Source of the DNA: an uncultured delta proteobacterium
Lineage (GTDB): Bacteria; Desulfobacterota; Desulfovibrionia; Desulfovibrionales; Desulfovibrionaceae
Length of the DNA: 64,000 bases
Reading direction: 5' to 3'
NCBI GenBank assembly: GCA_903835685.1
Contig: CAILNX010000016.1
Location: 1-64,000 of the forward strand
In this document: positions 15,674 to 23,354 of the stretch, in pieces
Numbering within the stretch: position 1 is the stretch's first letter
How the letters are laid out: every line of letters starts with the position of its first letter
Notes under the pieces: generated by a model
Database searches by the model: none
What the model saw: only the letters and a program-made list of their open reading frames with translations
What the model was told of the DNA's origin: nothing
Made by a program: the position numbers and the translations under genes

Positions 15674-16897
15674 ATGTTCGAAGCATTGGCCGTCATCCCG
15701 GAGTCCGCCCTGCGCAAGCGCTGGGACAAATGCCGGACCTTTCTGGCCGAGGTCGCGCCCGGGGCCGGGGGGCTTCTGGTCTTCTCCCGGCTGTCCATCT
15801 ACTACCTGACCGGGACCATGGCCCAGGGCGTATTCTGGCTGCCCGCAAGCGGCGAACCCCTGCTCATGGTGCGCAAGGGCCTGGGCCGGGCCGCCCTGGA
15901 GTCCAGCCTGGACCGGGTGAAGGCCTTCAAGAGCTACAAGGACCTGGCCCCCTTGTGCGCCGAGGCAGGGGTCCCTCTGCCGGACCTGGTGGCTGCCGAG
16001 ATGGCCGGGCTGTCCTGGCAGATGGGGATCATGCTGGCCGACAGACTGCCCGGAATCCGCGTGGTTCCCGGGGACCAGGCCCTGGCCCTGGCCATGTCCC
16101 TCAAATCCGAATGGGAGCTTCAGCTCATGCGCACATGCGGAGCCCTGCACCACAAGGCCCTGCACGACCTGCTGCCCGAGCGCATCCGGCCGAACATGAC
16201 CGAGCGCGAGATTTCCCACGCCATCTGGACCCTGTTCTTCTCCCTGGGCCACACCGGGCTCATGCGCATGAACGCCTTTGGCGAGGAGATTTTCCTGGGG
16301 CACGTCAGCGCCGGGGATTCGGGCAATTACCCGAGCACCTTCAACGGCCCCCTGGGCCTGCGCGGGGAGCACCCGGCCGCGGCCTGCATGGGCAACGCCT
16401 CCCGGCGCTGGATGCCCGGGCAGCCCCTGGCCTGCGACGTGGGCTTCACCCTCGACGGCTACGTCACGGACAAGACCCAGGTGTACTGGGCCGGGCCAGC
16501 CGAAAGCATCCCCATGGCCGTGGCCTCGGCCCACTCCTTTTGCATGGACGTGCAGGCCATGGCGGCCGAGCGCCTGCGGCCCGGGGCCATTCCGGCGCAA
16601 ATCTACCAGGAGGCCCTGTTCATGGCCAACAAGGCCGGGTTTTCCGAGGGATTCATGGGCCTGGGCGAAAACAAGGTGCCCTTCCTGGGGCACGGCATCG
16701 GCCTGGCCGTGGACGGCTACCCGGCCCTGGCCCGGGGCTTCGACCGGCCCCTCGAGGTCGGCATGGTCCTGGCCCTGGAGCCCAAGCAGGGCGTCCCGGG
16801 GATCGGCATGGTCGGGGTGGAGAACACCTTCGAGGTCACGGAGGCCGGGGGCGTGTGTATGACCGGGGACCGGTTTGAGATAGTGTGTGTGGAGTAG
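15674..16897 (+). CDS. M24-family Xaa-Pro aminopeptidase/creatinase-like metallopeptidase
   Basis: The protein is 407 aa with ribosome site AAGGAGCCTTCC. The N-terminal creatinase_N-like domain (~1-150) contains LLVFSRLSIYYLTGTMAQGV. The catalytic pita-bread domain has metal ligands in LACDVGFTLDGYVTDKTQVY (two Asp), FLGHGIGLAVDGYPALARGF (His) and LALEPKQGVPGIGMVGVENT with the following FEVTE (two Glu). All five ligand positions look intact. The family removes N-terminal residues before proline; a prolidase role is also possible. It is cytoplasmic and a single gene. Confidence 0.88.
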   Translation: MFEALAVIPESALRKRWDKCRTFLAEVAPGAGGLLVFSRLSIYYLTGTMAQGVFWLPASGEPLLMVRKGLGRAALESSLDRVKAFKSYKDLAPLCAEAGVPLPDLVAAEMAGLSWQMGIMLADRLPGIRVVPGDQALALAMSLKSEWELQLMRTCGALHHKALHDLLPERIRPNMTEREISHAIWTLFFSLGHTGLMRMNAFGEEIFLGHVSAGDSGNYPSTFNGPLGLRGEHPAAACMGNASRRWMPGQPLACDVGFTLDGYVTDKTQVYWAGPAESIPMAVASAHSFCMDVQAMAAERLRPGAIPAQIYQEALFMANKAGFSEGFMGLGENKVPFLGHGIGLAVDGYPALARGFDRPLEVGMVLALEPKQGVPGIGMVGVENTFEVTEAGGVCMTGDRFEIVCVE

Positions 16898-16900
16898 CGG

Positions 16901-17293
16901 CTAGTCCCGCATGGCCCGCCGCGCGGCCTGGACCAGAAAGGAGCTGCGCGGGGTGCCGTGGGCCTTGGCAAAGGCGTCGATCTCCCGCAAATCCTTTTCC
17001 GGCACGGTGATGCTGACCCGCACGTAGCGCGGCGCGCGTTCCGGGGCCTTGACCACGATGGCCAGGGACTCGGCCGTCTCGGGCCGGGAACGCAGGACCT
17101 CCAGGGTGGTCGGGGCCTGGAGGGGCTGACCCATCTCCAGCAGGCATTCCACATGCCCTTCAATGGCCTCCTGGGCCATCTGGGCCGCCTCGTCCAGGGT
17201 TTCCCCCTGGGTGGCGCAGCCCGGGAAATCCGGGAAACTCACGGAATATCCGCCGTCCTCTTCGGGGTGCAGCAGGGCGATGTAGGTGGTCAT
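16901..17293 (-). CDS. HicB-family antitoxin (second, divergent copy)
   Basis: The protein is 130 aa. It has the HicB N-terminal fold (YIALLHPEEDGGYSVSFPDF, then PGCATQGETLDEAAQMAQEA) and a C-terminal ribbon-helix-helix (RYVRVSITVPEKDLREIDAF) for DNA binding. No hicA follows it. It is paralogous to the HicB at 17571 and shares the promoter region with hicA/hicB, reading the other way. The -10 (TAATAT) is 6 nt before the ATG, so a leaderless mRNA is predicted. It may cross-neutralise or co-regulate the neighbouring HicA; that is inference. Confidence 0.85.
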   Translation of the reverse strand: MTTYIALLHPEEDGGYSVSFPDFPGCATQGETLDEAAQMAQEAIEGHVECLLEMGQPLQAPTTLEVLRSRPETAESLAIVVKAPERAPRYVRVSITVPEKDLREIDAFAKAHGTPRSSFLVQAARRAMRD

Positions 17294-17299
17294 GGGTGC

Positions 17300-17328
17300 A
17301 TATTAGTATGCATTGGTGAGCGGGTCAA
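17300..17328 (-). promoter_or_regulatory. Promoter of the divergent hicB
   Basis: On the minus strand TTGACC (17328-17323), 17 nt, TAATAT (17305-17300), then 6 nt to ATG 17293. Its -35 is 9 bp from the -35 of the opposite hicA promoter, so one repressor could control both. Confidence 0.75.
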
Positions 17329-17337
17329 TGCCCCCTC

Positions 17338-17366
17338 TTGACGACTACACACCCCATGTGTATTTT
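17338..17366 (+). promoter_or_regulatory. hicAB promoter
   Basis: TTGACG (17338-17343), 17 nt, TATTTT (17361-17366), then 6 nt to GTG 17373. ACACCCCATGTGT in the spacer is a near-palindrome and a plausible HicB operator. Confidence 0.7.
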
Positions 17367-17372
17367 CTCCTC

Positions 17373-17561
17373 GTGGACAACAAGGAAATCATCAGGGAGA
17401 TCGAGGCCGCAGGTTGGGTGAAGGTGGCTCACGTCGGATCGCACGCCCAATTCAAGCATCCGACGCGGCCCGGCCGGGTGACGGTTCCCCATCCCAAGAG
17501 GGACTTGCCGATTGGCACCATCAAGAGCATCGAAAAGCAATCCGGCGTAAAGCTGAAATAG
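17373..17561 (+). CDS. hicA: HicA mRNA-interferase toxin
   Basis: I chose GTG 17373, giving 62 aa starting (M)DNKEIIREIEAAGW, the usual HicA start; upstream codons lie within the promoter. The double-stranded-RNA-binding-like fold is complete: the GSHAQFKHP segment holds the catalytic His, followed by GRVTVPHPKRDLPIGTIKSI and EKQSGV. HicA cleaves mRNA and is held inactive by HicB. No ribosome site is present and the predicted +1 coincides with the GTG, so the message is probably leaderless. hicB follows after 9 nt. Confidence 0.88.
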   Translation: MDNKEIIREIEAAGWVKVAHVGSHAQFKHPTRPGRVTVPHPKRDLPIGTIKSIEKQSGVKLK

Positions 17562-17570
17562 GAGAAAGCC

Positions 17571-17996
17571 ATGGCCAGCTACATCGGCATCATCCACAAG
17601 GACCAGGACAGCGATTTCGGCGTGAGCTTCCCGGACTTCCCGGGGTGCATCTCTGCGGGGAGTTCTTTGGACGAGGCCGGGCGCATGGCCGGGGAGGCCC
17701 TGGACTTTCATATCCGGGGCATGGAGGAGGACGGGGAGGCCATCCCGGTGCCCATGAGCCTGGAAGAGGCCCAGGCCCACGAGTTCGCCCAGGGGGCCGT
17801 GGCCTTCATCGTGGTGCGCGTCCCGGACCAGGAGGGCCGCACCGTGCGGGTGAACATCACCCTGAAGGACTCCGAGCTCTCAGCCATTGACGCAGCCGCC
17901 GCCCAGGCCAGGATGAGCCGATCCGGGTTTTTGGTCAGCCGGGCCTTGGGCCAGGGGCGGCCGCTGGATCTGGACCGCGGAAATGGCCGCCTTTAG
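17571..17996 (+). CDS. hicB: HicB antitoxin
   Basis: The protein is 141 aa with ribosome site AGGAGAAAGCC. It has an N-terminal RNase H-like fold (YIGIIHKDQDSDFGVSFPDF, then PGCISAGSSLDEAGRMAGEA) and a C-terminal RHH (RTVRVNITLKDSELSAIDAA, SRSGFLVSRAL). It neutralises HicA and should repress the promoter at 17338. Unlike the toxin it has a normal leader and Shine-Dalgarno, which would favour antitoxin translation when initiation factors are normal. Confidence 0.9.
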   Translation: MASYIGIIHKDQDSDFGVSFPDFPGCISAGSSLDEAGRMAGEALDFHIRGMEEDGEAIPVPMSLEEAQAHEFAQGAVAFIVVRVPDQEGRTVRVNITLKDSELSAIDAAAAQARMSRSGFLVSRALGQGRPLDLDRGNGRL

Positions 17997-18397
17997 AAGG
18001 GCAGGCTGACCCCGACCTGGGGCTTGGCCTTGGCCCGCTGGGTCTCCTCGTCGGAGGTCAGGCTGCGGGGCTTGGCCTGTTCCGTGGCCACCGGGGCCTG
18101 GTAGGGGGAAAAGCCGGTGCGGTTGGCGGTCTTGGCCTGGGTCTGGGGCTTGGGCTTGCCGCTGTCCGTGATCTTGTCCTGGCGCATGGCCCGCCGCCAG
18201 TCGGCATTGGCCGGTTCGCCCAGGTCCAGCTTCTTGCCCTCGGCCCAGGCCGTGGGGCAGGACAAAACCATGGACAGAATCACGGCCAGACCCACGGCCA
18301 CGGCCAAGCCCAGGGTCCATCGCATGGGCCATCGCATGGGCCTGTTCAGGGCCAGGTCACCCCTGCCGATCCTTGATTTCAAAGCGCTGCCGGACAT
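17993..18397 (-). CDS. Hypothetical membrane-anchored or exported protein
   Basis: Predicted 134 aa from ATG 18397 (GGGGCGGAAC upstream); an ATG at 18448 is also possible. A basic N-terminus precedes one hydrophobic segment (TLGLAVAVGLAVILSMVLSC), then TAWA, so it is a signal peptide or anchor. The mature part is short, hydrophilic and rich in Lys, Gln and Pro (KKLDLGEPANADWRRAMRQD). No family is recognised. It overlaps the end of hicB by 4 nt on the opposite strand. Confidence 0.55.
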   Translation of the reverse strand: MSGSALKSRIGRGDLALNRPMRWPMRWTLGLAVAVGLAVILSMVLSCPTAWAEGKKLDLGEPANADWRRAMRQDKITDSGKPKPQTQAKTANRTGFSPYQAPVATEQAKPRSLTSDEETQRAKAKPQVGVSLPF

Positions 18398-18552
18398 GTT
18401 CCGCCCCCTGGTTCGCGGTCCCTGGCCTCGTTGCGCATGGCTGATCAAATGCGTATATAGGACGACGCCAGGGCGTTGTCAAAACCTTGCGGCCGTTGCC
18501 GCAAGACCCGAACCGCCCGGACCACATTCAACGCGCCTGCAAGGAGCCCCTC

Positions 18553-19581
18553 ATGAAACGCGCCCTCACTCTTTGCCTGTCCATGGCGCTGGCCCTGACA
18601 GTGGCCCTGGCCGTTGCCCTGGCCGCCCCGGCCCTGGCCAAATCCCCGCCCCCCGCAGCGGCTCAGGGTCCGGAAGAACCCATCGAGGTCCAGATCAAGC
18701 CCTCCCCGACCAAGGCCGCTCCGTCCAAAAAGGCCCAGGACCATTTCCGCAGTCGGGACATCGCGGGCCAGCCGGACAAACCCGAGCCCGAGGCCGCCAA
18801 ACCCGAGGCCAAGCCCGAGGCCAAGCCCGCCAAGCCCGAGCCCCGGCCCACCCCGGCCGCTGCTGCGGCCGCCGCTACGGCCGCTGCCCAGGCCGCGCCC
18901 AAGGCCCCGGCCGCCAGCCCCGAGCCCCAGGCCCCGGCCCCCAAGAAGAGCCGCGCCTCCAAAACGGTCCAGGAGCGGGTCGACTCGATCCTGACCCCGG
19001 AGGAACGGGCCAGCGCCCGAGGCGAGCGCAAGGCCCGCAAGCTTTCCCGGGCCGAGCGCCAGGCCCTGGCCAGCTCGGTCCTGACTCCCGAGGAACGGGC
19101 CAGCGCCCGGGGCGAACGCAAGGCCCGCAAAAGCGCCCGGGCCGAACGCGAAAGACAGGAACGCGTCAGCGCCCCACCGGAAAGACAGGAACGCGCCAGC
19201 GCCCCAGCCGAAAGACAGGAACGCGTCAGCGCCCCAGCTCAAAAACAGGAACGCGCCAGCGCGGCCCCCGAACGCCAGGACCGCACCAGCGCCCGGCCCA
19301 GCCGCAAGGAACGGGCCGCGGCCAGGGAGCGGGCCGCCGCCCAGGCCGCCCAGGAAGTGGCCGAGCGCAAGGCCCAGGAGGCCCAGGCCCCCCAGGTTCA
19401 GGCCCCCCAGGCCCAGACCGTGGCCCCGGCCCCTGGCGAACCGGCCGTGCCCGGGGCCGCGCCCATCGGCCTGGAGCGCAACCGGGGCACCATCAGCCGC
19501 GAGGAGCTGGAGCGGGCCAAGTCCCGGGCCGGGACCCCGTTCCATCCGGACCAGGAGGAACGGAAACCGGAGGCCCCCTAG
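18553..19581 (+). CDS. Exported low-complexity Ala/Pro/Glu/Arg-rich repeat protein
   Basis: The protein is 342 aa from ATG 18553 (AAGGAGCCCCTC). The signal peptide ends APALA. The mature part is almost wholly low complexity: a Pro/Ala/Glu/Lys region (to ~residue 140), two copies of a ~25-residue unit containing LTPEERASARGERKARK, then five ~11-13-residue units of the RQERxSAP type encoded by tandem DNA repeats (about 19140-19290), and a short C-terminus (GTISREELERAKSRAGTPFH). It looks like a flexible periplasmic spacer or coiled-coil protein. The LTPEER unit resembles periplasmic metal-sensing/chaperone segments only loosely. Function unknown. Confidence 0.7.
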   Translation: MKRALTLCLSMALALTVALAVALAAPALAKSPPPAAAQGPEEPIEVQIKPSPTKAAPSKKAQDHFRSRDIAGQPDKPEPEAAKPEAKPEAKPAKPEPRPTPAAAAAAATAAAQAAPKAPAASPEPQAPAPKKSRASKTVQERVDSILTPEERASARGERKARKLSRAERQALASSVLTPEERASARGERKARKSARAERERQERVSAPPERQERASAPAERQERVSAPAQKQERASAAPERQDRTSARPSRKERAAARERAAAQAAQEVAERKAQEAQAPQVQAPQAQTVAPAPGEPAVPGAAPIGLERNRGTISREELERAKSRAGTPFHPDQEERKPEAP

Positions 19582-19590
19582 GGCCAGGAC

Positions 19591-19645
19591 GAAGACAAGA
19601 AAAAGAGATAATAATTTAAAATAATTATTCTTATTCTTCTGTCTC
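19591..19645. repeat. AT-rich palindromic element upstream of uvrC
   Basis: Left arm GACAAGAAAAAGAGATAATA, right arm AATTATTCTTATTCTTCTGT followed by C: a long imperfect hairpin in otherwise GC-rich DNA, directly 3' of the repeat-protein gene. It is one of the clearest members of the family. Confidence 0.7.
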
Positions 19646-19744
19646 GGCAGGCCTCGGCCTTCGCACAGCGTTCATATTCCGGCCTGAACCGTTGCCGGAA
19701 ACGAGACCCGAAACCCGCCCCGGCCCCCGGAGCCCAGTTCAACC

Positions 19745-21694
19745 ATGTACGACTTCATCCCGGCCGATTTCCCCCTGACGCCCGGCGTGTACCTGATGAA
19801 GGACACGGCCGGGCGCATCATCTACGTGGGCAAGGCCCTGTCCCTGCGCCGCCGCCTGTCCTCCTATTTCGCGGCCTCGGCAGCCCCCCGGCTCACGGCC
19901 AAGACCCGGGTCCTGGTCTCCCGGGTGGTCCGGGTGGACGTGCTTCTGACCGGCACGGAAAAAGAGGCCCTGCTGCTGGAATGCTCCCTGATCAAGAAGC
20001 ACCGGCCGCGCTACAACGTGCTCATGAAGGACGACAAGTCCTACTCGCTCCTGCGCCTGGACCGGGAGCACCCCTATCCGCGCATCACCCTGACCCGCCG
20101 GGTCAAGGCGGACAAGGCCGCCTATTTCGGCCCGTACATCTCCTCCACCGACGCCCGGGACGTGGCCCGCGCCCTGACCCGGGCCTTTTCCCTGCGCAGT
20201 TGCTCGGACAAGGCCATGCTGAACCGCTCCCGGCCCTGCCTGTATCATTATCTGGGCCAGTGCCCGGCCCCCTGCGTGCTGCCCGTGGACCAGAAGGCCT
20301 ACGCCCAGGCCGCGCACGGGGCCGAGATGGTCCTGGCCGGAAAGAGCGCGGAGCTCATGGACTCCCTGAAACGGGACATGGCCGCCCTGGCCAAGGCCAT
20401 GGAGTTCGAGAAGGCGGCCAAGGTCCGGGACACCATGAACGCCCTGCGCCGCACCGTGGAGCGCCAGGTGGCCGCCCTGCCCGACCACAAGGACCGGGAC
20501 CTGGTGGCCCTGGCCGAACTTGGGGCGGAACAGGGCGCGGTCCTGGGAGACCGGAAGAGCGGCGGGCAACCGGAGGGCCAGGGCGACGATCAGGCCAGGG
20601 GCCTGAGCCTGGGCCTAGGCCTGGGCCTGGTCTTCGTGCGCCAGGGGCGGCTTATGGACCAGATGTCCCTGGCCCTGCCCGGCTTGAGCCTGGAGGACGG
20701 CCCGGAGGCCCTGGAGTCCTTTCTCATGCAGTTCTACGGCCCGGATCGCTTCATCCCGGGCCGCATCACCCTACCCCTGGCCCTGGAAGGCCTGGAGGCC
20801 ATTCAGGAGGTCCTGTCCGAGCGCCGGGGCGCGCCCGTGCGCCTGGGCCTGGCCCGGGGCGAGGCCGAACGGCGGCTCATGGATCTGGCCGGGCAGGTGG
20901 CGGCCCGGGCCGTGGTCAAGCCCACGGCCGGATCAGGGGCCGGATCAGGGGATGCCGACGAACAAGTCGAACAGGTGGCCGAAACCCTGGGCCGCCGGTT
21001 GCGCCTGCCTGGCCCGGTGCGCCGCATCGAGGCCGTGGACGCCTCTCATCTCGGGGGCAAACAGATGCGGGTGGGCCGGGTGATGTACGAAAACGGGCGG
21101 CCACTGCCCGAGGAATACCGCATTTACTCCTTCCCGGGTCTGGAGGGCGCGGGCGACGACTACGCGGCCCTGGCCGCCTGGGCCGAGCGCCGCCAGGCCG
21201 CAGGGCCGCCCTGGCCGGACCTGATCCTGGTGGACGGCGGCCTGGGCCAGCTCTCGGCCGTGACCAAGGGGTTCGAGCGGGGCCAGGAGCCCCTGGCCCT
21301 CCCATTGGCCGGAATCGCCAAGGGCGAGACCCGCCGGGCCGGGGAGCTGGCCGACCGCATCTTTCTGCCCGGCCGCAAGAATCCCGTGGACTTCAAACCC
21401 GGGTCGGCCGAACTCCTCTTTCTCCAGCAGGTGCGCGACGCGGCCCACCGCTTCGTGAACAGCCGCCAGCGCAAGGCCCGGACCAAGGCCGCGCTGACCA
21501 GCCAGGTCCTGACCCTGCCCGGGGTTGGCCCCAAGACGGCCAAGGCCCTGTGGGAGCGCTTCGCCAGCGTGGCGGACATGGCCAAGGCCACGGTGGAGGA
21601 ATTGGCCGCGCTGCCCGGGATGGGAAAGGCGCGGGCGGAGAGGCTGGCCTTGGCGCTGAGGGCGCTTTCGGCCGAGGAGACAGGAGGGGCCTAG
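19745..21694 (+). CDS. uvrC: Excinuclease ABC subunit C
   Basis: The protein is 649 aa, normal UvrC length. The GIY-YIG endonuclease domain (residues ~12-90) contains TPGVYLMKDTAGRIIYVGKA and the EKEALLLECSLIKKHRPRYN segment, and makes the 3' incision. The UVR helical hairpin (~200-235, MAALAKAMEFEKAAKVRDTM) binds UvrB. A variable insert near residues 265-290 (SGGQPEGQGDDQARG) is low complexity. The RNase H-like domain that makes the 5' incision carries VDASHLGGKQMRVGRVMYEN and DLILVDGGLGQLSAV. Two C-terminal helix-hairpin-helix motifs (LPGVGPKTAKALWERF, LPGMGKARAERLA) bind DNA. It acts with UvrA and UvrB in nucleotide excision repair. Confidence 0.97.
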   Translation: MYDFIPADFPLTPGVYLMKDTAGRIIYVGKALSLRRRLSSYFAASAAPRLTAKTRVLVSRVVRVDVLLTGTEKEALLLECSLIKKHRPRYNVLMKDDKSYSLLRLDREHPYPRITLTRRVKADKAAYFGPYISSTDARDVARALTRAFSLRSCSDKAMLNRSRPCLYHYLGQCPAPCVLPVDQKAYAQAAHGAEMVLAGKSAELMDSLKRDMAALAKAMEFEKAAKVRDTMNALRRTVERQVAALPDHKDRDLVALAELGAEQGAVLGDRKSGGQPEGQGDDQARGLSLGLGLGLVFVRQGRLMDQMSLALPGLSLEDGPEALESFLMQFYGPDRFIPGRITLPLALEGLEAIQEVLSERRGAPVRLGLARGEAERRLMDLAGQVAARAVVKPTAGSGAGSGDADEQVEQVAETLGRRLRLPGPVRRIEAVDASHLGGKQMRVGRVMYENGRPLPEEYRIYSFPGLEGAGDDYAALAAWAERRQAAGPPWPDLILVDGGLGQLSAVTKGFERGQEPLALPLAGIAKGETRRAGELADRIFLPGRKNPVDFKPGSAELLFLQQVRDAAHRFVNSRQRKARTKAALTSQVLTLPGVGPKTAKALWERFASVADMAKATVEELAALPGMGKARAERLALALRALSAEETGGA

Positions 21695-22365
21695 CAGTTC
21701 CCCCCGCACCGGACCATGAACAGCTTCAGGCGCTCGTCGTAGGGCGGGTGGTTGAAGAAGGCGCTGCCCGAGACCAGCACGTCGGCCCCGGCGTCGGTCA
21801 GGGCCGCGCAGTTGTCCGGGGTCACCCCGCCGTCCACCTGGATCAGGGCGGCCGAACCCGAGTCCAGGATCATCTGCTTCAAGTCCCGCACCTTGTCCAG
21901 GCAGAAGGGGATGAATTTCTGGCCCCCGAAGCCCGGGTTCACGCTCATGATCAGGACCATGTCCAACTGGGGCAGGAGCCATTCCAGGCAGGACAGGGAG
22001 GTGGCCGGATTCAGCGCCACCCCGCAGTTCACGCCCTTTTCCGCGATGCGGGAGACCACCCGCTCCAAATGGTTGGTGGCCTCGGCGTGGACCACGAGCA
22101 TGTCCGCGCCAGCGGCCACGAACTCGTCGATAAAGCGCTCGGGCCGCTCGATCATCAGGTGGCAATCGAAATAGAGCCGGGAGCGCTGACGCAGGGCCGC
22201 GATGACCGGCGGGCCAAAGGTGATGTTGGGCACGAAATGCCCGTCCATCACGTCCAGATGAATCCACTCGCCCCCGGCCGCCTCCAGGGCGGACAACTCC
22301 TCGGCCAGGCGGGAGAAATCCGCGGACAGAAGCGACGGGGAAACGACCACCTGTTTCGCGCTCAT
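21691..22365 (-). CDS. rpe: Ribulose-phosphate 3-epimerase
   Basis: The protein is 224 aa; ATG 22365 overlaps the upstream stop (ATGA). TIM-barrel epimerase signatures are intact: SPSLLSADFSRLAEEL, WIHLDVMDGHFVPNITFGPP (metal His and Asp), FDCHLMIERPERFIDEF, VLIMSVNPGFGGQKFIP and IQVDGGVTPDN (second catalytic Asp). It interconverts ribulose 5-phosphate and xylulose 5-phosphate in the pentose phosphate pathway. It is translationally coupled to the siroheme decarboxylase-type gene and tail-to-tail with uvrC (4-nt overlap). Confidence 0.97.
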   Translation of the reverse strand: MSAKQVVVSPSLLSADFSRLAEELSALEAAGGEWIHLDVMDGHFVPNITFGPPVIAALRQRSRLYFDCHLMIERPERFIDEFVAAGADMLVVHAEATNHLERVVSRIAEKGVNCGVALNPATSLSCLEWLLPQLDMVLIMSVNPGFGGQKFIPFCLDKVRDLKQMILDSGSAALIQVDGGVTPDNCAALTDAGADVLVSGSAFFNHPPYDERLKLFMVRCGGNC

Positions 22366-22829
22366 GCCTCCCCCTCGGCTTCGTCGCCCATCTTGAAATC
22401 CACCTTGATCTTGAACAGGACCTCGGCCGGGAGATAGAGGATGTCCACCCCGGTGCGGCTGGTGACCCCCGCGAGCATCTTTTGCACGCTCTCGGGGTCC
22501 GGGCCGATGGAGGTGAACCAGACGTTGAATTCGTGGTCGCGCAGATAGTTGTGGGTCACGCCCGCATGCCGGTTGACCTCGGCCACAAAGGCGTCCAGCT
22601 TGTCCGCCGGGACCCTGGCCCCGCACAGGGTGGAGTGCCAGCCCAGGCGGCCGGAGTGGTAATTGGCCCCGATGCGCCGCACCAGGCCGCTGGCCTTTAG
22701 CGCCCGCACCCGGGAGAGCACCTCGTCCTCGCCAAGCCCGACCATGCGCCCGACCTCGGCATAGGGCCGGGAGGTCAGGGGAAAGCCGGACTGGATCAAG
22801 TCCAGAATCTTCTTGTCCAGGTCGTCCAT
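22362..22829 (-). CDS. Siroheme decarboxylase subunit (AhbA/AhbB, Lrp/AsnC-like)
   Basis: The protein is 155 aa with ribosome site AAGGAGCCCTTG. The N-terminus is an AsnC-type HTH (LDKKILDLIQSGFPLTSRPY, then VGLGEDEVLSRVRALKASGL, VRRIGANYHSGRLGWHSTLC). The C-terminal ligand domain contains THNYLRDHEFNVWFTSIGPD, the His/Asn/Tyr-rich segment conserved in AhbA/AhbB and NirDLGH, and ends AEVLFKIKVDF. In sulfate reducers AhbA and AhbB together decarboxylate siroheme to 12,18-didecarboxysiroheme. I cannot tell which of the two this is, and the other is not in the window. It lies near ahbD, hemB and ahbC but in a separate transcription unit with rpe. Confidence 0.85.
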   Translation of the reverse strand: MDDLDKKILDLIQSGFPLTSRPYAEVGRMVGLGEDEVLSRVRALKASGLVRRIGANYHSGRLGWHSTLCGARVPADKLDAFVAEVNRHAGVTHNYLRDHEFNVWFTSIGPDPESVQKMLAGVTSRTGVDILYLPAEVLFKIKVDFKMGDEAEGEA

Positions 22830-22930
22830 CAAGGGCTCCTTGAGCGGGAAGAGCGGGCCGCGCCCGCGCCCGGGTGAGATAGCACGAGCCAGGGCCAGGG
22901 AACAAGGAAAAGATGGGCCGGGCGGGGGGC

Positions 22931-23290
22931 TCAGTCCCGAAGCTGCTCCCATTCCAGGCCCAGGGCCAGGGCGATCTTCTTGAGCGTGGCCACCCGGGGC
23001 CGGGCCTCCCGGGCCTCCATCTGGGCGTAGGCCGGGCGGGACACGCCCGTGCGCCGGGCCACCTCGGCCTGGGTCAGGCCCAGGTGCTCGCGCCAGGCCC
23101 GCAGCAGACTCATCTCCCCCTCGAGGTGCAGGACCACCACCTCGTGCGGGATGGTCACTTCCTCGTCGGGTCGGCCGCCAAAGGCCTCCTCGTACTCGTC
23201 CCAGGGAACCAGGGCGAAAAGCGGGGTTCCGTCCGGGCCACGGATGACCTGGTGTTCATTGGCCTTCTTGGTCCACTCAATGTGCGCCAT
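22931..23290 (-). CDS. XRE-family antitoxin-like regulator
   Basis: The protein is 119 aa. Residues 1-60 form an N-terminal domain (HIEWTKKANEHQVIRGPDGT, then PLFALVPWDEYEEAFGG) resembling Phd/YefM-like or pseudo-antitoxin folds. Residues 62-115 are a canonical HTH_3 (LLRAWREHLGLTQAEVARRT, then GVSRPAYAQMEAREARPRVA, TLKKIALALGL). No toxin gene is adjacent, so it is solitary. Its -10 (TACCTT) lies 6 nt before the ATG and there is no Shine-Dalgarno, so translation should be leaderless. Confidence 0.85.
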   Translation of the reverse strand: MAHIEWTKKANEHQVIRGPDGTPLFALVPWDEYEEAFGGRPDEEVTIPHEVVVLHLEGEMSLLRAWREHLGLTQAEVARRTGVSRPAYAQMEAREARPRVATLKKIALALGLEWEQLRD

Positions 23291-23296
23291 GGGGAT

Positions 23297-23325
23297 AAGG
23301 TAAGTTTTGGTAAGTTATCTGTCAA
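23297..23325 (-). promoter_or_regulatory. Promoter with direct-repeat operator of the XRE gene
   Basis: On the minus strand TTGACA (23325-23320), 17 nt, TACCTT (23302-23297), 6 nt to ATG 23290. AACTTACC occurs twice, 10 bp apart, in the spacer and -10, a likely autoregulatory site. Confidence 0.75.
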
Positions 23326-23354
23326 GCGAAAGCTTTCCTAGCGGCCCTCCCCCC

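Noticed and set aside
18949-19290. CRISPR or VNTR in the repeat-protein gene
   Set aside because: The repeats are codon-phased and encode an Arg/Glu/Ala-rich protein; there are no unique spacers.
19981-22437. Long open frames opposite or out of frame with uvrC, rpe and other GC-rich genes
   Set aside because: They are products of GC-rich codon bias (high Gly/Pro/Arg, no domain matches) in the shadow of clear genes.
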